Origin: Bacillota bacterium
GTDB taxonomy: Bacteria > Bacillota > Clostridia > Lachnospirales > Anaerotignaceae
Length of the DNA: 64,000 nucleotides
Reading direction: 5' to 3'
Assembly: GCA_019422105.1 (NCBI GenBank)
Contig: JAHZDZ010000001.1
Coordinates: 19,651 to 83,650 of the forward strand
Positions 25,822-34,611 of this stretch are shown one piece after another (position 1 is the stretch's first letter; each line of letters begins with the position of its first letter). A program made the translations under genes and the position numbers. The notes below the pieces were generated by a model, which made no database searches, was not told the DNA's origin, and saw only the letters and a list, made by a program, of their open reading frames with translations.

Positions 25822-26604
25822 ATGAACCGGGAAGAACGTGCAAGACTGGCCAGAAAAAAGATACGGCAAAAAAGGAAACGGCGGCGCAGAATGAGAATAT
25901 TTGTATTCTGGGTCTTATTGCTTCTTCTCCTTTTTTACGGCATAAAATTTGTCTGGGGTGTATTTAAAAAGGAAGTTCCGCTGCCTATATTAAACAAAAT
26001 TGAAGCGCTGAACCCTTTTTCCGACTCCTCTGCCGATGAATGGTTCCTTATCCTTGTAAATCAGACACATGCTCTGGGAGAGGATTATAAACCGGAAACC
26101 GCGGAGCTATCAAATGGTCTTCTTGTAGACAAGAGAATTTATGACGAATTGACAGAGATGATAAACGATGCAAAAAAAGACGGACTTACTTTAATTCCCT
26201 GCTCGGCCTACCGCAGCGTTGAGAGGCAAAAAGTGCTCTATGTGCAGGAAACCCAAAAATGGATTTCACAGGGGTACTCCCAGGAGGAGGCTGCCGCAAA
26301 GGCCGCTACCATCGTCGCCCCTCCCGGACAGAGTGAGCACAATCTTGGTCTGGCGGTTGATTTTGGTTCAGCGGAAAATCAAAGTTTGGAGGAGGATTTC
26401 AAGGACACCCCCGAGGGTGTATGGCTGAAGGAAAACTCCGCCAAATACGGCTTTGTGCTGCGTTATCCCGAGGATAAAAGCGATATTACAGGCATCATTT
26501 ACGAGCCCTGGCATTACCGCTATGTCGGAAAAAAGAATGCCGAAAAAATGAATGAGCTTAGTATGTGTCTGGAGGAGTATGTGGAATATTTAGGGCAGTC
26601 ATAA
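25822..26604 (+). CDS. VanY-type D-alanyl-D-alanine carboxypeptidase (M15B)
   Basis: 260 residues: a very basic cytoplasmic N-terminus (RKKIRQKRKRRRR), one membrane anchor (IFVFWVLLLLLLFYGIKFVW), a linker, then the M15B domain with SAYRSVERQKVLY, zinc ligands in SEHNLGLAVDF (His, Asp) and EPWHYRYVG (His), and the catalytic Glu before WHYR. It trims the terminal D-Ala of peptidoglycan stem peptides outside the membrane. No vanHAX/vanRS is nearby, so this is a wall-remodelling enzyme rather than a resistance gene. GAGG precedes ATG 25822; a GTG-type start farther up is less likely. Confidence 0.92.
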   Translation: MNREERARLARKKIRQKRKRRRRMRIFVFWVLLLLLLFYGIKFVWGVFKKEVPLPILNKIEALNPFSDSSADEWFLILVNQTHALGEDYKPETAELSNGLLVDKRIYDELTEMINDAKKDGLTLIPCSAYRSVERQKVLYVQETQKWISQGYSQEEAAAKAATIVAPPGQSEHNLGLAVDFGSAENQSLEEDFKDTPEGVWLKENSAKYGFVLRYPEDKSDITGIIYEPWHYRYVGKKNAEKMNELSMCLEEYVEYLGQS

Positions 26605-26695
26605 AAAAGAAGATTGTTTTAAAAACTCAGACTGTCAATAAGGATAATAACCCGCGTTTTTTCAAACTGCCACAAAGGCTGTGCCTTTGACTTGT

Positions 26696-26808
26696 AGCGG
26701 AAAATTTGTGTTATTCTTCAAAAGTCGGGCAGAGTCGGAGATTTGTAAAAGCTAAGGTCAAGCTTTAAAAATGGCTTGACAGAATTTGAAGACAAAGTCT
26801 TTGATATT
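26696..26808 (+). repeat. Two-hairpin intergenic repeat, copy 1
   Basis: Similar to 56883-56995 over about 110 bases. Hairpin 1 is GTCAAGC/GCTTGAC (26757-26780); hairpin 2 is AAGAC-AAA-GTCTT (26789-26801). Both are kept in the other copy with compensatory changes. Confidence 0.55.
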
Positions 26809-26819
26809 TTTAATCAGCG

Positions 26820-26847
26820 AAAGACAGTGGTTACACTGTCTTTTTTT
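26820..26847 (+). terminator. Intrinsic terminator
   Basis: AAAGACAGTG-GTTA-CACTGTCTTT followed by T to 26847. It lies 216 bases after the VanY stop and directly after repeat copy 1, so it may end a separate short transcript. Confidence 0.8.
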
Positions 26848-26856
26848 ATGCATAAA

Positions 26857-26882
26857 ACAGGCAGGCCCTGGGGCCTGCCTGT
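26857..26882 (-). terminator. Perfect palindrome, possible terminator of the CoA-transferase transcript
   Basis: ACAGGCAGGCCC (26857-26868) and GGGCCTGCCTGT (26871-26882) pair perfectly. On the minus strand TTTT follows. Confidence 0.5.
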
Positions 26883-27011
26883 AAACTATTTATTCTTAAT
26901 CAATACTGTTCATAACCGACAGCATCATATGATGCCTTGTTCTTCAGTGATGAGCTGTGTCCCTCGCTGAACAGCGTTAGGAATTACCGAATTACCTCCG
27001 CCTGAGGCGGC

Positions 27012-27090
27012 TTGACTCAATGCATAAGGAAACAAAGCAGTGTGATTTTAATAAGCAAAGAAATTTTCTTATGACGCCGGCCATTATGGA
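27012..27090 (+). repeat. GCATAAGG element, copy A (short form)
   Basis: CTTGACTCAA then GCATAAGGAAACAAAGCAGT...TTAATAAGCAAAG and TTTTCTTATGACGCC. It matches copies at 47784-47934 and 56324-56511, but lacks their promoter-like segment and internal palindrome, as if by internal deletion. Confidence 0.6.
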
Positions 27091-27114
27091 GGCAGGGACT
27101 TCCTGACACATCGG

Positions 27115-28425
27115 TTAAATCATTAAGTTCATTTTCTTTGCTTCAAAGGTAAGCTCTTCCCTGAAATCAGGATGAGCAATAGAAATGAGAGCTTTAGCCC
27201 TCTGTCCCGCTGTCAGACCGCGAAGACGAACCATTCCAAACTCTGTTACGATATAATCAACGTCGTTCTTTCCTGTTGTCACAGCAGCGCCCGGCGTCAA
27301 AACAGGTTTAATTTTTGACATGGTTCCTTTTTTCGCTGTTGCGCCAGTTGCGATAAAGCTCTTGCCGCCCTTGGAGATTTTACAGCCTCTTACAAAGTCA
27401 AGCTGACCGCCTGTACCGCTGAAATTTTTCGTGCCGATAGACTCAGCGCAGACCTGTCCCAAAAGGTCAATCTCAAGGCAGGAGTTGATAGAAATGAAAT
27501 TATCATGCTGTCCAATCACCGTTGGGTTATTGACATAATCAACCGGACGCATTTCTATAGAAACATTATCGTCCAGGAAATCATACATTCTTCTAGAGCC
27601 CCATGCAAAGGCTGCAACTGTTTTTCCCTGATTAATCGGTTTCTTTCCGTTTGTAACAGCGCCGCACTCTATCAAATCAATCATGCTGTCTGTAAACATT
27701 TCCGTGTGGATTCCCAAATCTGTTTTATCCTTTAAGCATGCGCCAACTGCATTGGGCACACCGCCGATACCAAATTGCAGTGTCGCGCCGTTTGGAATCA
27801 AATCAGCCATCATCTGGCCCATTTTAACATCATTTTCACTGATTGGCGCGGAGGCAAGTGTAGGCATATCATAATGGCTTTCACAAATTGCCGTAGCCTG
27901 TGAAATGTGCACAATATGTGTGCCGAAAACACGAGGCATACTTTCGTTAACTTCCAGGAATATATATTTTGCCCTTGACATCTGTGCCAGATTCTCAGAA
28001 GCTGTCAGGCCGAATGAAAAATATCCGTGCTTATCCATAGGGGATACTACCGCATAGAATACATCGACTCTAGGCATATCCTCTCTCCACATATCCGGTA
28101 TGTAGCTGTAGTTACATGGCATATAGTCAGCCTTTCCGGACTGTATAATGCTTCTTGCCGGGCCTGTTGTAAACCAGGAAACATAGGTATATTTTCCGCT
28201 CAGCTCCGGATCAAGAAACGCCACATCCCCCTGTGGTGTAATAATGCTGTGATGCTGTACCCCTTCAATCTCGTTCCTTCTTGCCCTTTCCCCAATGGCA
28301 TTGCAGATGTCGCGAGGTTCGCTGGTAGCTGACGGAGCCGCACATACAAAACCGTTTTGTATGTAGCCTGCAATTTCATCAGCGGTTTTCAGTTTCTGTT
28401 TGTACATCTCTTCAAATTTGCTCAT
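27115..28425 (-). CDS. Acetyl-CoA hydrolase/transferase family CoA-transferase
   Basis: 436 residues, a class I CoA-transferase of the Cat/AbfT type. The two homologous halves are visible; the catalytic glutamate is in CAESIG (residue ~325), followed by the oxyanion-region SGTGGQLDFVRG. The length and the FGIGGVPNAV segment fit 4-hydroxybutyrate or butyryl-CoA:acetate CoA-transferases, which swap CoA between acetyl-CoA and a short fermentation acid. The exact acid cannot be read from sequence. No adjacent pathway genes are co-transcribed. AAGGAGG lies before the ATG. Confidence 0.9.
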   Translation of the reverse strand: MSKFEEMYKQKLKTADEIAGYIQNGFVCAAPSATSEPRDICNAIGERARRNEIEGVQHHSIITPQGDVAFLDPELSGKYTYVSWFTTGPARSIIQSGKADYMPCNYSYIPDMWREDMPRVDVFYAVVSPMDKHGYFSFGLTASENLAQMSRAKYIFLEVNESMPRVFGTHIVHISQATAICESHYDMPTLASAPISENDVKMGQMMADLIPNGATLQFGIGGVPNAVGACLKDKTDLGIHTEMFTDSMIDLIECGAVTNGKKPINQGKTVAAFAWGSRRMYDFLDDNVSIEMRPVDYVNNPTVIGQHDNFISINSCLEIDLLGQVCAESIGTKNFSGTGGQLDFVRGCKISKGGKSFIATGATAKKGTMSKIKPVLTPGAAVTTGKNDVDYIVTEFGMVRLRGLTAGQRAKALISIAHPDFREELTFEAKKMNLMI

Positions 28426-28920
28426 GATATCCTCCTTTTTTCGAATCCTAATAAAAGTTATACCTTCTATTAGAATTTATCACAAATAATTTAGTTTGTA
28501 TATAAAATAATTTTTTATCAAAAATATTCGTATCCTTGCATAAAAAAGGATGCCTGCTTTCCATTAATCCTACAAAAATCCTATGGTTTTCAATCTCCAA
28601 CGGAATGCTGCCGTACTGTCTTTTGATAGAAAAAAAATAAACAGCGTTCTTATGGTATTTTGTATATTGTACCACAAAAATACTGTTTGTAAATTTTTTT
28701 TATTCGTACATAGTTAATTTTTTGATAAATTTTACCGGTTTAACAAAGCATTTTCCCATTCTTTCCAATTTCTGCAGTAAATATTTTTGCAGAAGTCCAC
28801 TTATTTCAAGGATTTCTCAGCAATACAAGGGGACAATAATTTAATTAAAAAAATAACGAATTATTTTGTTACAAAATCTTTTATGCAGTTTTTGCTTCAA
28901 ACACATAACGGGCTTTTTGC
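28426..28920. other. AT-rich leader region of the CoA-transferase gene
   Basis: 495 bases. A promoter TTTACA (28688-28693) - 16 - TACAAT (28666-28671) on the minus strand would give a ~235-nt leader. A 75-codon frame at 28448-28675 would start inside this promoter and has no ribosome binding site, so I do not call it. The rest (28700-28920) is featureless AT-rich sequence. Confidence 0.5.
28666..28693 (-). promoter_or_regulatory. Promoter of the CoA-transferase gene
   Basis: TTTACA - 16 bases - TACAAT on the minus strand; transcript start near 28659. Confidence 0.55.
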
Positions 28921-29868
28921 TTAAAAAAATCTGCTGACGCCGCTGCCTCCAAGATAACAGAAATCCTTTCCCTGATAAAATCCTTTATCTCTCATTTCGT
29001 ACTCAATATCATCTCTTATCCTCCACCAGCTCAAGCCCCAGTTTGAAAAAAGGGTATTTTGCTCCGGCGCTCTGCCAATAATCCTCTCCACGGCAATATC
29101 AGGAGAAAGGGCACATAAAAATGCAATAACCCTTTTCTTGTATTCCTCCGCTGTACAGATGGTAAATTCTCCATTTTCGTACTGCTCCGCCATTTTTGTT
29201 CCCTTCTCTATATAGAGGGCATGAAGCTTGATATAGTCACTTTTCAGCGCTGATACAATTTTAGCGCTCTCCACTGCATCTGTCATATCATCCCAAGGCA
29301 AATTCAGTATGAGATGAGTACATATTTGGAAACCATAGCCTTTACACAAAAGCATAGCCTCAATGTATTCCCCAAGGGTGTGCCCTCTGTTCACCTTGAT
29401 TAAAGAATGGTAATTGGCACTTTGAAGGCCAAGCTCCACTGTTATATTGACAGCATATTTTTTCCTCATTTCAGATAAAATGTCAAGGTACTCCCTGCGG
29501 ATACAATCAGGCCTTGTGGAAACAGAGATTTCCGCAACCCCCTCGGCGGCGGCCTCCTCCATAAAAAACCGAAACTGCTCCGGCGGCAGATAAGTATTTG
29601 TAAAATTTTGAAAATAGGCAATGAATTTTTGGGCCTTGTACCGCTTTCCCATATATTCCCTGTTTCGGCCTATCTGCTCCCTAACAGAAAGGGTGCTGGA
29701 TAAATTTTCAAATCCAGCACCCAAGCCTCCACAATAGGAACATCCTTTTTTACCTCCCGTCCGATTGGGACAGGATACCGGTATATTTATAGGAAGTTTA
29801 TACACCCTTTCCCCATACCTTTCTAAAAGATAGCGGGAATAGCGGTAATAAATATCTTTTTCAATCAT
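28921..29868 (-). CDS. Radical SAM protein of the TIGR01212/YhcC family
   Basis: 315 residues. The cluster motif is SCPNRTGGKKGCSYC (Cx9CxxC form, not CxxxCxxC), typical of this Elp3-like family. Also visible are ISVSTRPDC, ELGLQSANYHSL and LPWDD, all shared by YhcC-type proteins. The reaction catalysed is not established. It overlaps the preceding P-loop gene by one base (TAATG), implying translational coupling. Confidence 0.9.
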   Translation of the reverse strand: MIEKDIYYRYSRYLLERYGERVYKLPINIPVSCPNRTGGKKGCSYCGGLGAGFENLSSTLSVREQIGRNREYMGKRYKAQKFIAYFQNFTNTYLPPEQFRFFMEEAAAEGVAEISVSTRPDCIRREYLDILSEMRKKYAVNITVELGLQSANYHSLIKVNRGHTLGEYIEAMLLCKGYGFQICTHLILNLPWDDMTDAVESAKIVSALKSDYIKLHALYIEKGTKMAEQYENGEFTICTAEEYKKRVIAFLCALSPDIAVERIIGRAPEQNTLFSNWGLSWWRIRDDIEYEMRDKGFYQGKDFCYLGGSGVSRFF

Positions 29869-30281
29869 TAAATAAGGTATTTCTGTACTGTATCAGGGAG
29901 TGAATCAGCCTTCGCGCTAATGATCATGGCAAAATCAACATTCATTTTGTTGGAAAGCTTATCCAAAGAACTCACAAAGCAGCTAAAGTCTTCAGGGCTT
30001 AACGCTTTTATAATATTATTGATGCCATCGATAAATATTTTTTCAATATCGCCGTCCTGAGATAGGATGCCGCAGATAAAACCAAAGAATACCTGCTGAT
30101 CCTTCATAATAAAATCTGATGTTTCCACAAATCTGATATCATAGTGCAAATCATACATATGTCTGTTGTCGTCATCAATAAATACAATATGTCCCTTCGC
30201 TGTTTTCGCTTCCTCGTTTGCCATCTGCAAGAGACGTTTTGTTTTTCCTTCACCTTTTTCGCCTGCTATAATCTGAATCAT
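29868..30281 (-). CDS. Small P-loop ATP-binding protein of unknown function
   Basis: 137 residues beginning with Walker A (AGEKGEGKTKRL, residues 6-17) and a Walker B-like IEKIFIDGINNI. No recognisable effector domain. Small clostridial proteins of this type are sometimes loosely annotated as twitching-motility or ATP-binding proteins; I know no experimental function. Coupled by TAATG to the radical SAM gene downstream. Confidence 0.7.
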   Translation of the reverse strand: MIQIIAGEKGEGKTKRLLQMANEEAKTAKGHIVFIDDDNRHMYDLHYDIRFVETSDFIMKDQQVFFGFICGILSQDGDIEKIFIDGINNIIKALSPEDFSCFVSSLDKLSNKMNVDFAMIISAKADSLPDTVQKYLI

Positions 30282-30627
30282 TGCAATCTCCCCCTTTGGT
30301 ATTGGATGTGATATACTTTTGATTTTTGATGTGCAATATTTTGTAACCGGTATATTAAAATAATTCTGCTTACAAAAACAAAATCCTCTTTTTTTTCACT
30401 TTTATTTTATAAAACAATTCGATTTATTACATATACCCAAAAACCACGAATGAAGTTTATACAGTATTGCAGTTGACACCCGAAAGAATTTCAAAAATAC
30501 ATATAGTTTCAATACAAGTTTCAAATCGTGAAATTATTATTTCTCATCGGCGCTGACACAGCATAACAAAAAAGATTTCTCTGATAGAATTATTTGCAGA
30601 AATACAGAATTTCATCCACAAAAATCA
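30282..30627. other. AT-rich gap, nothing recognised
   Basis: 346 bases between the SPASM gene's end and the P-loop gene's start. No repeat, strong hairpin or convincing promoter was found. Confidence 0.5.
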
Positions 30628-31482
30628 TTATTTTTTTAAAGTCCATCCACAGCTTCTGCAAAAGCTCTCCACAACCTGTTTCTTCTGAAACCCCTCCTTC
30701 ATTCCGGCAGCCCTTGGAGACGCCAATATGTCGCCTAAATCCGTCTCAAATAAATTTCCGATTGCCAAATCGCCCTCACTGTCCAGACAACAGGGAACTA
30801 CAGTGCCATCTGCAAGTATTCCTATGTGATCCCTCAATGCAAAGCAGCCTCCTGACAAAAACCTATCCTCCCCGTTTCTGTCCGGCCATATAAACTCCCT
30901 TTCCTGCTGTAAATAGACATAGGGCGCAAGGGTCATGCCGTTTCCGGGAATAAGTCCGGCCTCCAGCGGCTTCGGAAGCCGGAAAGCCCTTTCAAGGGCC
31001 TCCAGCACAAAGAGGTTTTTGTCTTCCCTGCCCTCCTTTAGATTCCAAAGTCTGAAACAGCTGTAAATGCCTTTTTGCTGCGCCCTACTGACAAAGGATA
31101 TAATATCATTCAGATACTGCTCCCTGCTCTTTGGGCACAGGTTCACTTCAAAGGAATGCAGTGAAAAATTAATCTGGCGCAGCGACCGTTTTTCCGAAAG
31201 CACCTCACTCCACCTGTCAATGAGCACACCGTTTGTCGTGATATTGGCCTTTATGCCAAACTCCTCACATATATCCAAAAATAAGTCCAGCTTCCTGTGC
31301 AGCAGAGGCTCTCCCATTACGTGGAGATAGATAAAATCCGTATAAGGTTTTATCCTTTGTATCACCTCACGGAATTCCCGCTCACTCATAAATCTTTTAT
31401 CCCGCTTTGTTTTATGGCAGAAGGGACAGGAGAGATTACACACATTTGTAATTTCTACATATATCTTCTTTAGCTTTTTCAA
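30628..31482 (-). CDS. Radical SAM/SPASM-domain protein
   Basis: 284 residues. The cluster motif is CNLSCPFC (Cys 15, 19, 22). A C-terminal SPASM-type region has DGTVVPCCLDSEGDLAIGNLFE and a final FCRSCGW, giving further cysteines for an auxiliary cluster. GEPLLHRKLDLFLD and TTNGVLID are standard radical SAM strands. No precursor peptide or sulfatase gene is nearby, so the substrate is unknown. The TTG start at 31482 lies 17 bases after cysK, suggesting co-transcription. Confidence 0.87.
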   Translation of the reverse strand: MKKLKKIYVEITNVCNLSCPFCHKTKRDKRFMSEREFREVIQRIKPYTDFIYLHVMGEPLLHRKLDLFLDICEEFGIKANITTNGVLIDRWSEVLSEKRSLRQINFSLHSFEVNLCPKSREQYLNDIISFVSRAQQKGIYSCFRLWNLKEGREDKNLFVLEALERAFRLPKPLEAGLIPGNGMTLAPYVYLQQEREFIWPDRNGEDRFLSGGCFALRDHIGILADGTVVPCCLDSEGDLAIGNLFETDLGDILASPRAAGMKEGFQKKQVVESFCRSCGWTLKK

Positions 31483-31499
31483 ACCGCACCGCCTGTAGT

Positions 31500-32429
31500 T
31501 TAGTCAAACAGGGCTGTAGACAAATATCTTTCCCCTGTATCAGGAAGAATAACCACTATGTTTTTGCCCTTGTTCATCTTTCTTCTGCTGAGCTTTTTTG
31601 CAGCACAGATAGCTGCGCCGGAGGATATCCCCACCAGCAGCCCGTCTGTTTTCGCTACCTCCTTCGCCGTATCAATGGCTTCATCATCTCTGATACGGAT
31701 AACCTCGTCTATAACCTCCCGGTTCAGCGCCTCCGGTACAAAGCCGGCGCCAATCCCCTGTATTCCATGCGCAGCAGCCAGTCCGCCGGAAAGCACAGCT
31801 GATTTATCCGGCTCCACAGCAATTATACTGATCTGCGGGTTATACTCCTTCAAAGCCTCACCAACGCCCGACAGCGTTCCTCCGCTGCCAACCCCCGCCA
31901 CGAAGAAATCGATATTGCCGTCTGTATCCCTTATAATCTCCTGCGCCGTTGTCCGTTTATGTATGGCCGGGTTTGCCGGGTTTGAGAATTGATTCGGCAT
32001 AAAAGAGCCCTCATTCTCCTTTAAAATTTCGTTTGCCTTGTCTATAGCGCCCTGCATGCCAAGTCTACCCGGCGTAAGCACAATATGCGCACCCAAGGCG
32101 GCAAGAAGCTTCCTCCTTTCAATACTCATAGTATCAGGCATCGTCAGTATCAGCTTATACCCCTTTATGGCGGAAATAAATGCCAGTCCGACTCCCGTAT
32201 TGCCGCTTGTCGGCTCTACAATAACAGAGCCCTCCTTCAATATTCCTCTCTTTTCCGCATCCTCAATCATGCCGAGAGCCGCTCTGTCCTTCACAGATCC
32301 CAAGGGATTGAAATACTCCGGTTTTGCCAGAATATTAGCCTCAATATTGTTTTGTCTGCTGTAGTTTCCCAGTTTCACTAAAGGTGTGTTTCCAATTAAA
32401 TCAATCAAGCTTTCTGCTATCCTTGCCAT
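31500..32429 (-). CDS. cysK: Cysteine synthase A (O-acetylserine sulfhydrylase)
   Basis: 309 residues, normal for CysK. The PLP lysine is Lys47 in NPLGSVKDRAA; EPTSGNTGVGLAF binds substrate; GVGSGGTLSGVGEAL binds the PLP phosphate. It makes cysteine from O-acetylserine and sulfide. CysE is not adjacent. The CysK-type length and lack of a CBS domain argue against cystathionine beta-synthase. Confidence 0.95.
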   Translation of the reverse strand: MARIAESLIDLIGNTPLVKLGNYSRQNNIEANILAKPEYFNPLGSVKDRAALGMIEDAEKRGILKEGSVIVEPTSGNTGVGLAFISAIKGYKLILTMPDTMSIERRKLLAALGAHIVLTPGRLGMQGAIDKANEILKENEGSFMPNQFSNPANPAIHKRTTAQEIIRDTDGNIDFFVAGVGSGGTLSGVGEALKEYNPQISIIAVEPDKSAVLSGGLAAAHGIQGIGAGFVPEALNREVIDEVIRIRDDEAIDTAKEVAKTDGLLVGISSGAAICAAKKLSRRKMNKGKNIVVILPDTGERYLSTALFD

Positions 32430-32773
32430 GTTAAAACCTCCCTTTGAATCGTTAATACTGTCTTTTTTATATGTTCATTATATTCTTTCCCATATGAAAA
32501 ATCCACCGAAACCAATAGAAAAAGGAGATGCCGGAAACATCTCCCCGATATATCAGAAAAATCAATGCCTTGTGGGCTCTGCCCTCCTTTCCCGCAGGGG
32601 GGCACCCCGACCCTTACAAAACCGCGCACTCGAACACTTTTAAATGTTTCTGCCCATCTTTTTTTTAAAAATCGGACAGACCATTCCATGCTCGCTGTTC
32701 CATAAACTTTTTCTCACAGCACTCTGAGAAAAAGCATCATACCTCTTCCCCTTCTGCAATGTGCACAAATTTC
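32430..32773. other. Gap with terminator and decayed GC-rich stretch
   Basis: 344 bases. It holds the terminator at 32517-32544 and a GC-richer segment (32570-32640, repeated CCC/GGG tracts). On the minus strand the latter reads as a 90-codon frame without a ribosome binding site, which I reject. Confidence 0.5.
32517..32544 (-). terminator. Terminator downstream of the serine protease gene
   Basis: On the minus strand GGAGATG-TTTCCGG-CATCTCC then TTTTTCT. Confidence 0.8.
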
Positions 32774-34081
32774 TTACACCTCACCGCCAAAGGATACATA
32801 CAAGGGATCGCTCAAAGGAGATTCCACTCCGTCCTTCACTGAGGAAACCCTGTAATAATACATATGCTTTCCCTTAGCCGATAAACCAAAACAGCTTGGG
32901 TAGCCCCAATACCAGTTTATGGTGTCATTGCCCGGGTTTTGCATCCGTATATATTCTCCGTCCTTTTCCTTGCTTCTGTAGACATAATAATTATCGATGC
33001 CGTAAATATTATCCCAGCTGATATACGCCTTTCCGTCTGCATAATCGACCCGCAGATTCTGCACCTTAACAGGAAGAGGCGTCAGCACGGAGGTTTCCTT
33101 CAGGGTATAGCCTCCGTTTGTACGGAGGGCATTCAGCTTATTGACAGGCACAGAGAAATATTTTCCATCGGAATCATAGGAGGAACAGATGCCAATCAAC
33201 TCCCCCTTTTCGTTAAAGAGACCTCCTCCGCTGCTTCCATGCTCTATTTTCGCTGTTGAATAAATAATACTTTCCGTGAAGCTTTGGACAGTGCCCGTCG
33301 TAACCGCATTTTTTATTCCCTGAGGTGAGCTGATTGCCGTTACGGGTTGACCGGCTGTAAGACCTTTGGCATCTCCCATTTTTGCGGGACTGAGATTTTT
33401 AGCGTCTATTTTCAGGACAGCCAAATCATTTGCCATATCATAGCCCTCCACTGTCACATCTCCGGTATATATTCTTCCGTTGTCAAACAAAACAGATACT
33501 GTAGTAGCACCCTCTATCACATGAAAGTTTGTGGCAATAAGCCCATCCTTAGACAATATAACGCCGCTGCCCTGCATTTTGTTTGTTGTCACCATGACAA
33601 CGGCATCGGACAGAGATGTTTCACGGTTTAGAAACTGCTTTGAGGTAATATGGACTATCCTTGTTTCCTCGTTCCAGTCCACCTGGGCCTTAGCCGATTC
33701 CGCAACAAAACGAAGCGGCACCATCGTCCTTTGAGACAGTATTTCAGGAGCCGCCTCAAGCTCCAGCACCTCTCCGTTTCGGTAGGCATCAGTCTGCCCT
33801 ATGGTCAGCTTTATTTCCGTTTCTCCATCATTTCCCGTAACCGTCTTCGATGCCTCGTCCCAGGTTACCCGAAAGCCCATTTCCTCAAAAATATCCCGCA
33901 TTCCAACCATTGTCCTGCCATTTTTTATAACAGGCTGTACATCAAAAAGCACTTTTTCATTGTCCACAAACACTGTTATGCCGCTCTGGGCAAAAACCGC
34001 GGCAGATAGAACAATACAAAGCGCTGTCACTGATAATAGCGCTGTCACTGATAATAATATACTTTTCCATTTCGATAACAT
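32774..34081 (-). CDS. Secreted trypsin-like serine protease with stalk and FnIII domains
   Basis: 435 residues: signal peptide (to about AQS, residue 33), a copper-amine-oxidase-N-like stalk domain (~36-147, MVGMRDIFEEMGFRVTWDEASKTVTG and VPLRFVAESAKAQVDWNEETRIVHI), a S1C/HtrA-like protease domain with His187 (NFHVIEG), Asp219 (NDLAVLKI) and Ser284 (HGSSGGGLFNE), and a C-terminal fibronectin-III-like domain (~345-435). It has no PDZ domain, unlike DegP. ATG 34081 follows AAGGTG. The signal peptide contains a tandem LLSVTA duplication. Probably a wall-associated protease. Confidence 0.88.
   Translation of the reverse strand: MLSKWKSILLSVTALLSVTALCIVLSAAVFAQSGITVFVDNEKVLFDVQPVIKNGRTMVGMRDIFEEMGFRVTWDEASKTVTGNDGETEIKLTIGQTDAYRNGEVLELEAAPEILSQRTMVPLRFVAESAKAQVDWNEETRIVHITSKQFLNRETSLSDAVVMVTTNKMQGSGVILSKDGLIATNFHVIEGATTVSVLFDNGRIYTGDVTVEGYDMANDLAVLKIDAKNLSPAKMGDAKGLTAGQPVTAISSPQGIKNAVTTGTVQSFTESIIYSTAKIEHGSSGGGLFNEKGELIGICSSYDSDGKYFSVPVNKLNALRTNGGYTLKETSVLTPLPVKVQNLRVDYADGKAYISWDNIYGIDNYYVYRSKEKDGEYIRMQNPGNDTINWYWGYPSCFGLSAKGKHMYYYRVSSVKDGVESPLSDPLYVSFGGEV
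34020..34055 (-). repeat. 18-bp in-frame tandem duplication in a signal peptide
   Basis: AGCGCTGTCACTGATAAT occurs twice in direct tandem (34020-34037, 34038-34055), encoding LLSVTA twice (residues 9-20) in the hydrophobic core. Confidence 0.9.
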
Positions 34082-34365
34082 ATCCGCACCTTCTTTTTGT
34101 ATGCTGTCATTATACCGTAAAAATAAAAAAAAGAAAGGTTTATTGCTCATTTTTAATACGATTGTAACATGATGGCCGCCTCTTTCTCTTCATGTACAAA
34201 ACAAAAAAATGTGTATGCCAAAGGCCTATTTTTAAATAGCGCACTTTTCCCGAATTTTTAGCGCATAACCTTCATACAATGTAACAGCGCACAATCACAG
34301 GTTTTATCTCCCTCCTAAATAAAAAAGCGATTCTACTACATACCTGAAAAAGGAGTAAAACCCAC

Positions 34366-34590
34366 ATGACATTAAATGATTTGAGAACCGGTGAAAAATG
34401 CAGGGTGCTGGAAGTAGGTTCACAGGGAGCCGTCAGAAGACGCCTTTTTGATATGGGAATCACACCCGGTACAATAATCAAACTGCGTAAGAAAGCCCCC
34501 TTCGGCGATCCCCTGCTCTTAGCACTTCGAGGCTATCAGCTCAGCATTCGAAAAAAAGAAGCAAAAGAAATTAAAATAGAAAAACTATAG
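34366..34590 (+). CDS. feoA: Ferrous iron transport protein A
   Basis: 74 residues, a single SH3-like FeoA domain (LNDLRTGEKCRVLEV ... RRLFDMGITPGTIIKLRKKAPFGDP ... ALRGYQLSIRKKEA). A small cytoplasmic partner of FeoB. AGGAG lies 10 bases before the ATG, and feoB follows 21 bases later. Confidence 0.95.
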   Translation: MTLNDLRTGEKCRVLEVGSQGAVRRRLFDMGITPGTIIKLRKKAPFGDPLLLALRGYQLSIRKKEAKEIKIEKL

Positions 34591-34611
34591 AATACAAAGG
34601 AGTGGTCTCTT

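Larger units (their letters stand above)
26605..27114. other. Repeat-rich gap between VanY and CoA-transferase genes
   Basis: 510 bases without a gene. It holds a two-hairpin repeat (26696-26808), an intrinsic terminator (26820-26847), a 12-bp perfect palindrome (26857-26882), a small hairpin CCGCC-TGA-GGCGG (26999-27011) and a copy of the GCATAAGG element (27012-27090). The first and last recur in the gap at 56320-57042. Confidence 0.65.

Noticed and set aside
27115..28425. Specific naming as butyryl-CoA:acetate or 4-hydroxybutyrate CoA-transferase
   Set aside because: Sequence features fit the family but do not separate the substrates, and no pathway genes are adjacent.
28448..28675. 75-codon minus-strand frame upstream of the CoA-transferase
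   Set aside because: Its start lies within the -10 region of the promoter and no ribosome binding site precedes it.
32417..32689. 90-codon minus-strand frame before cysK
   Set aside because: It crosses a clear terminator and has no initiation signal; composition looks like decayed sequence.
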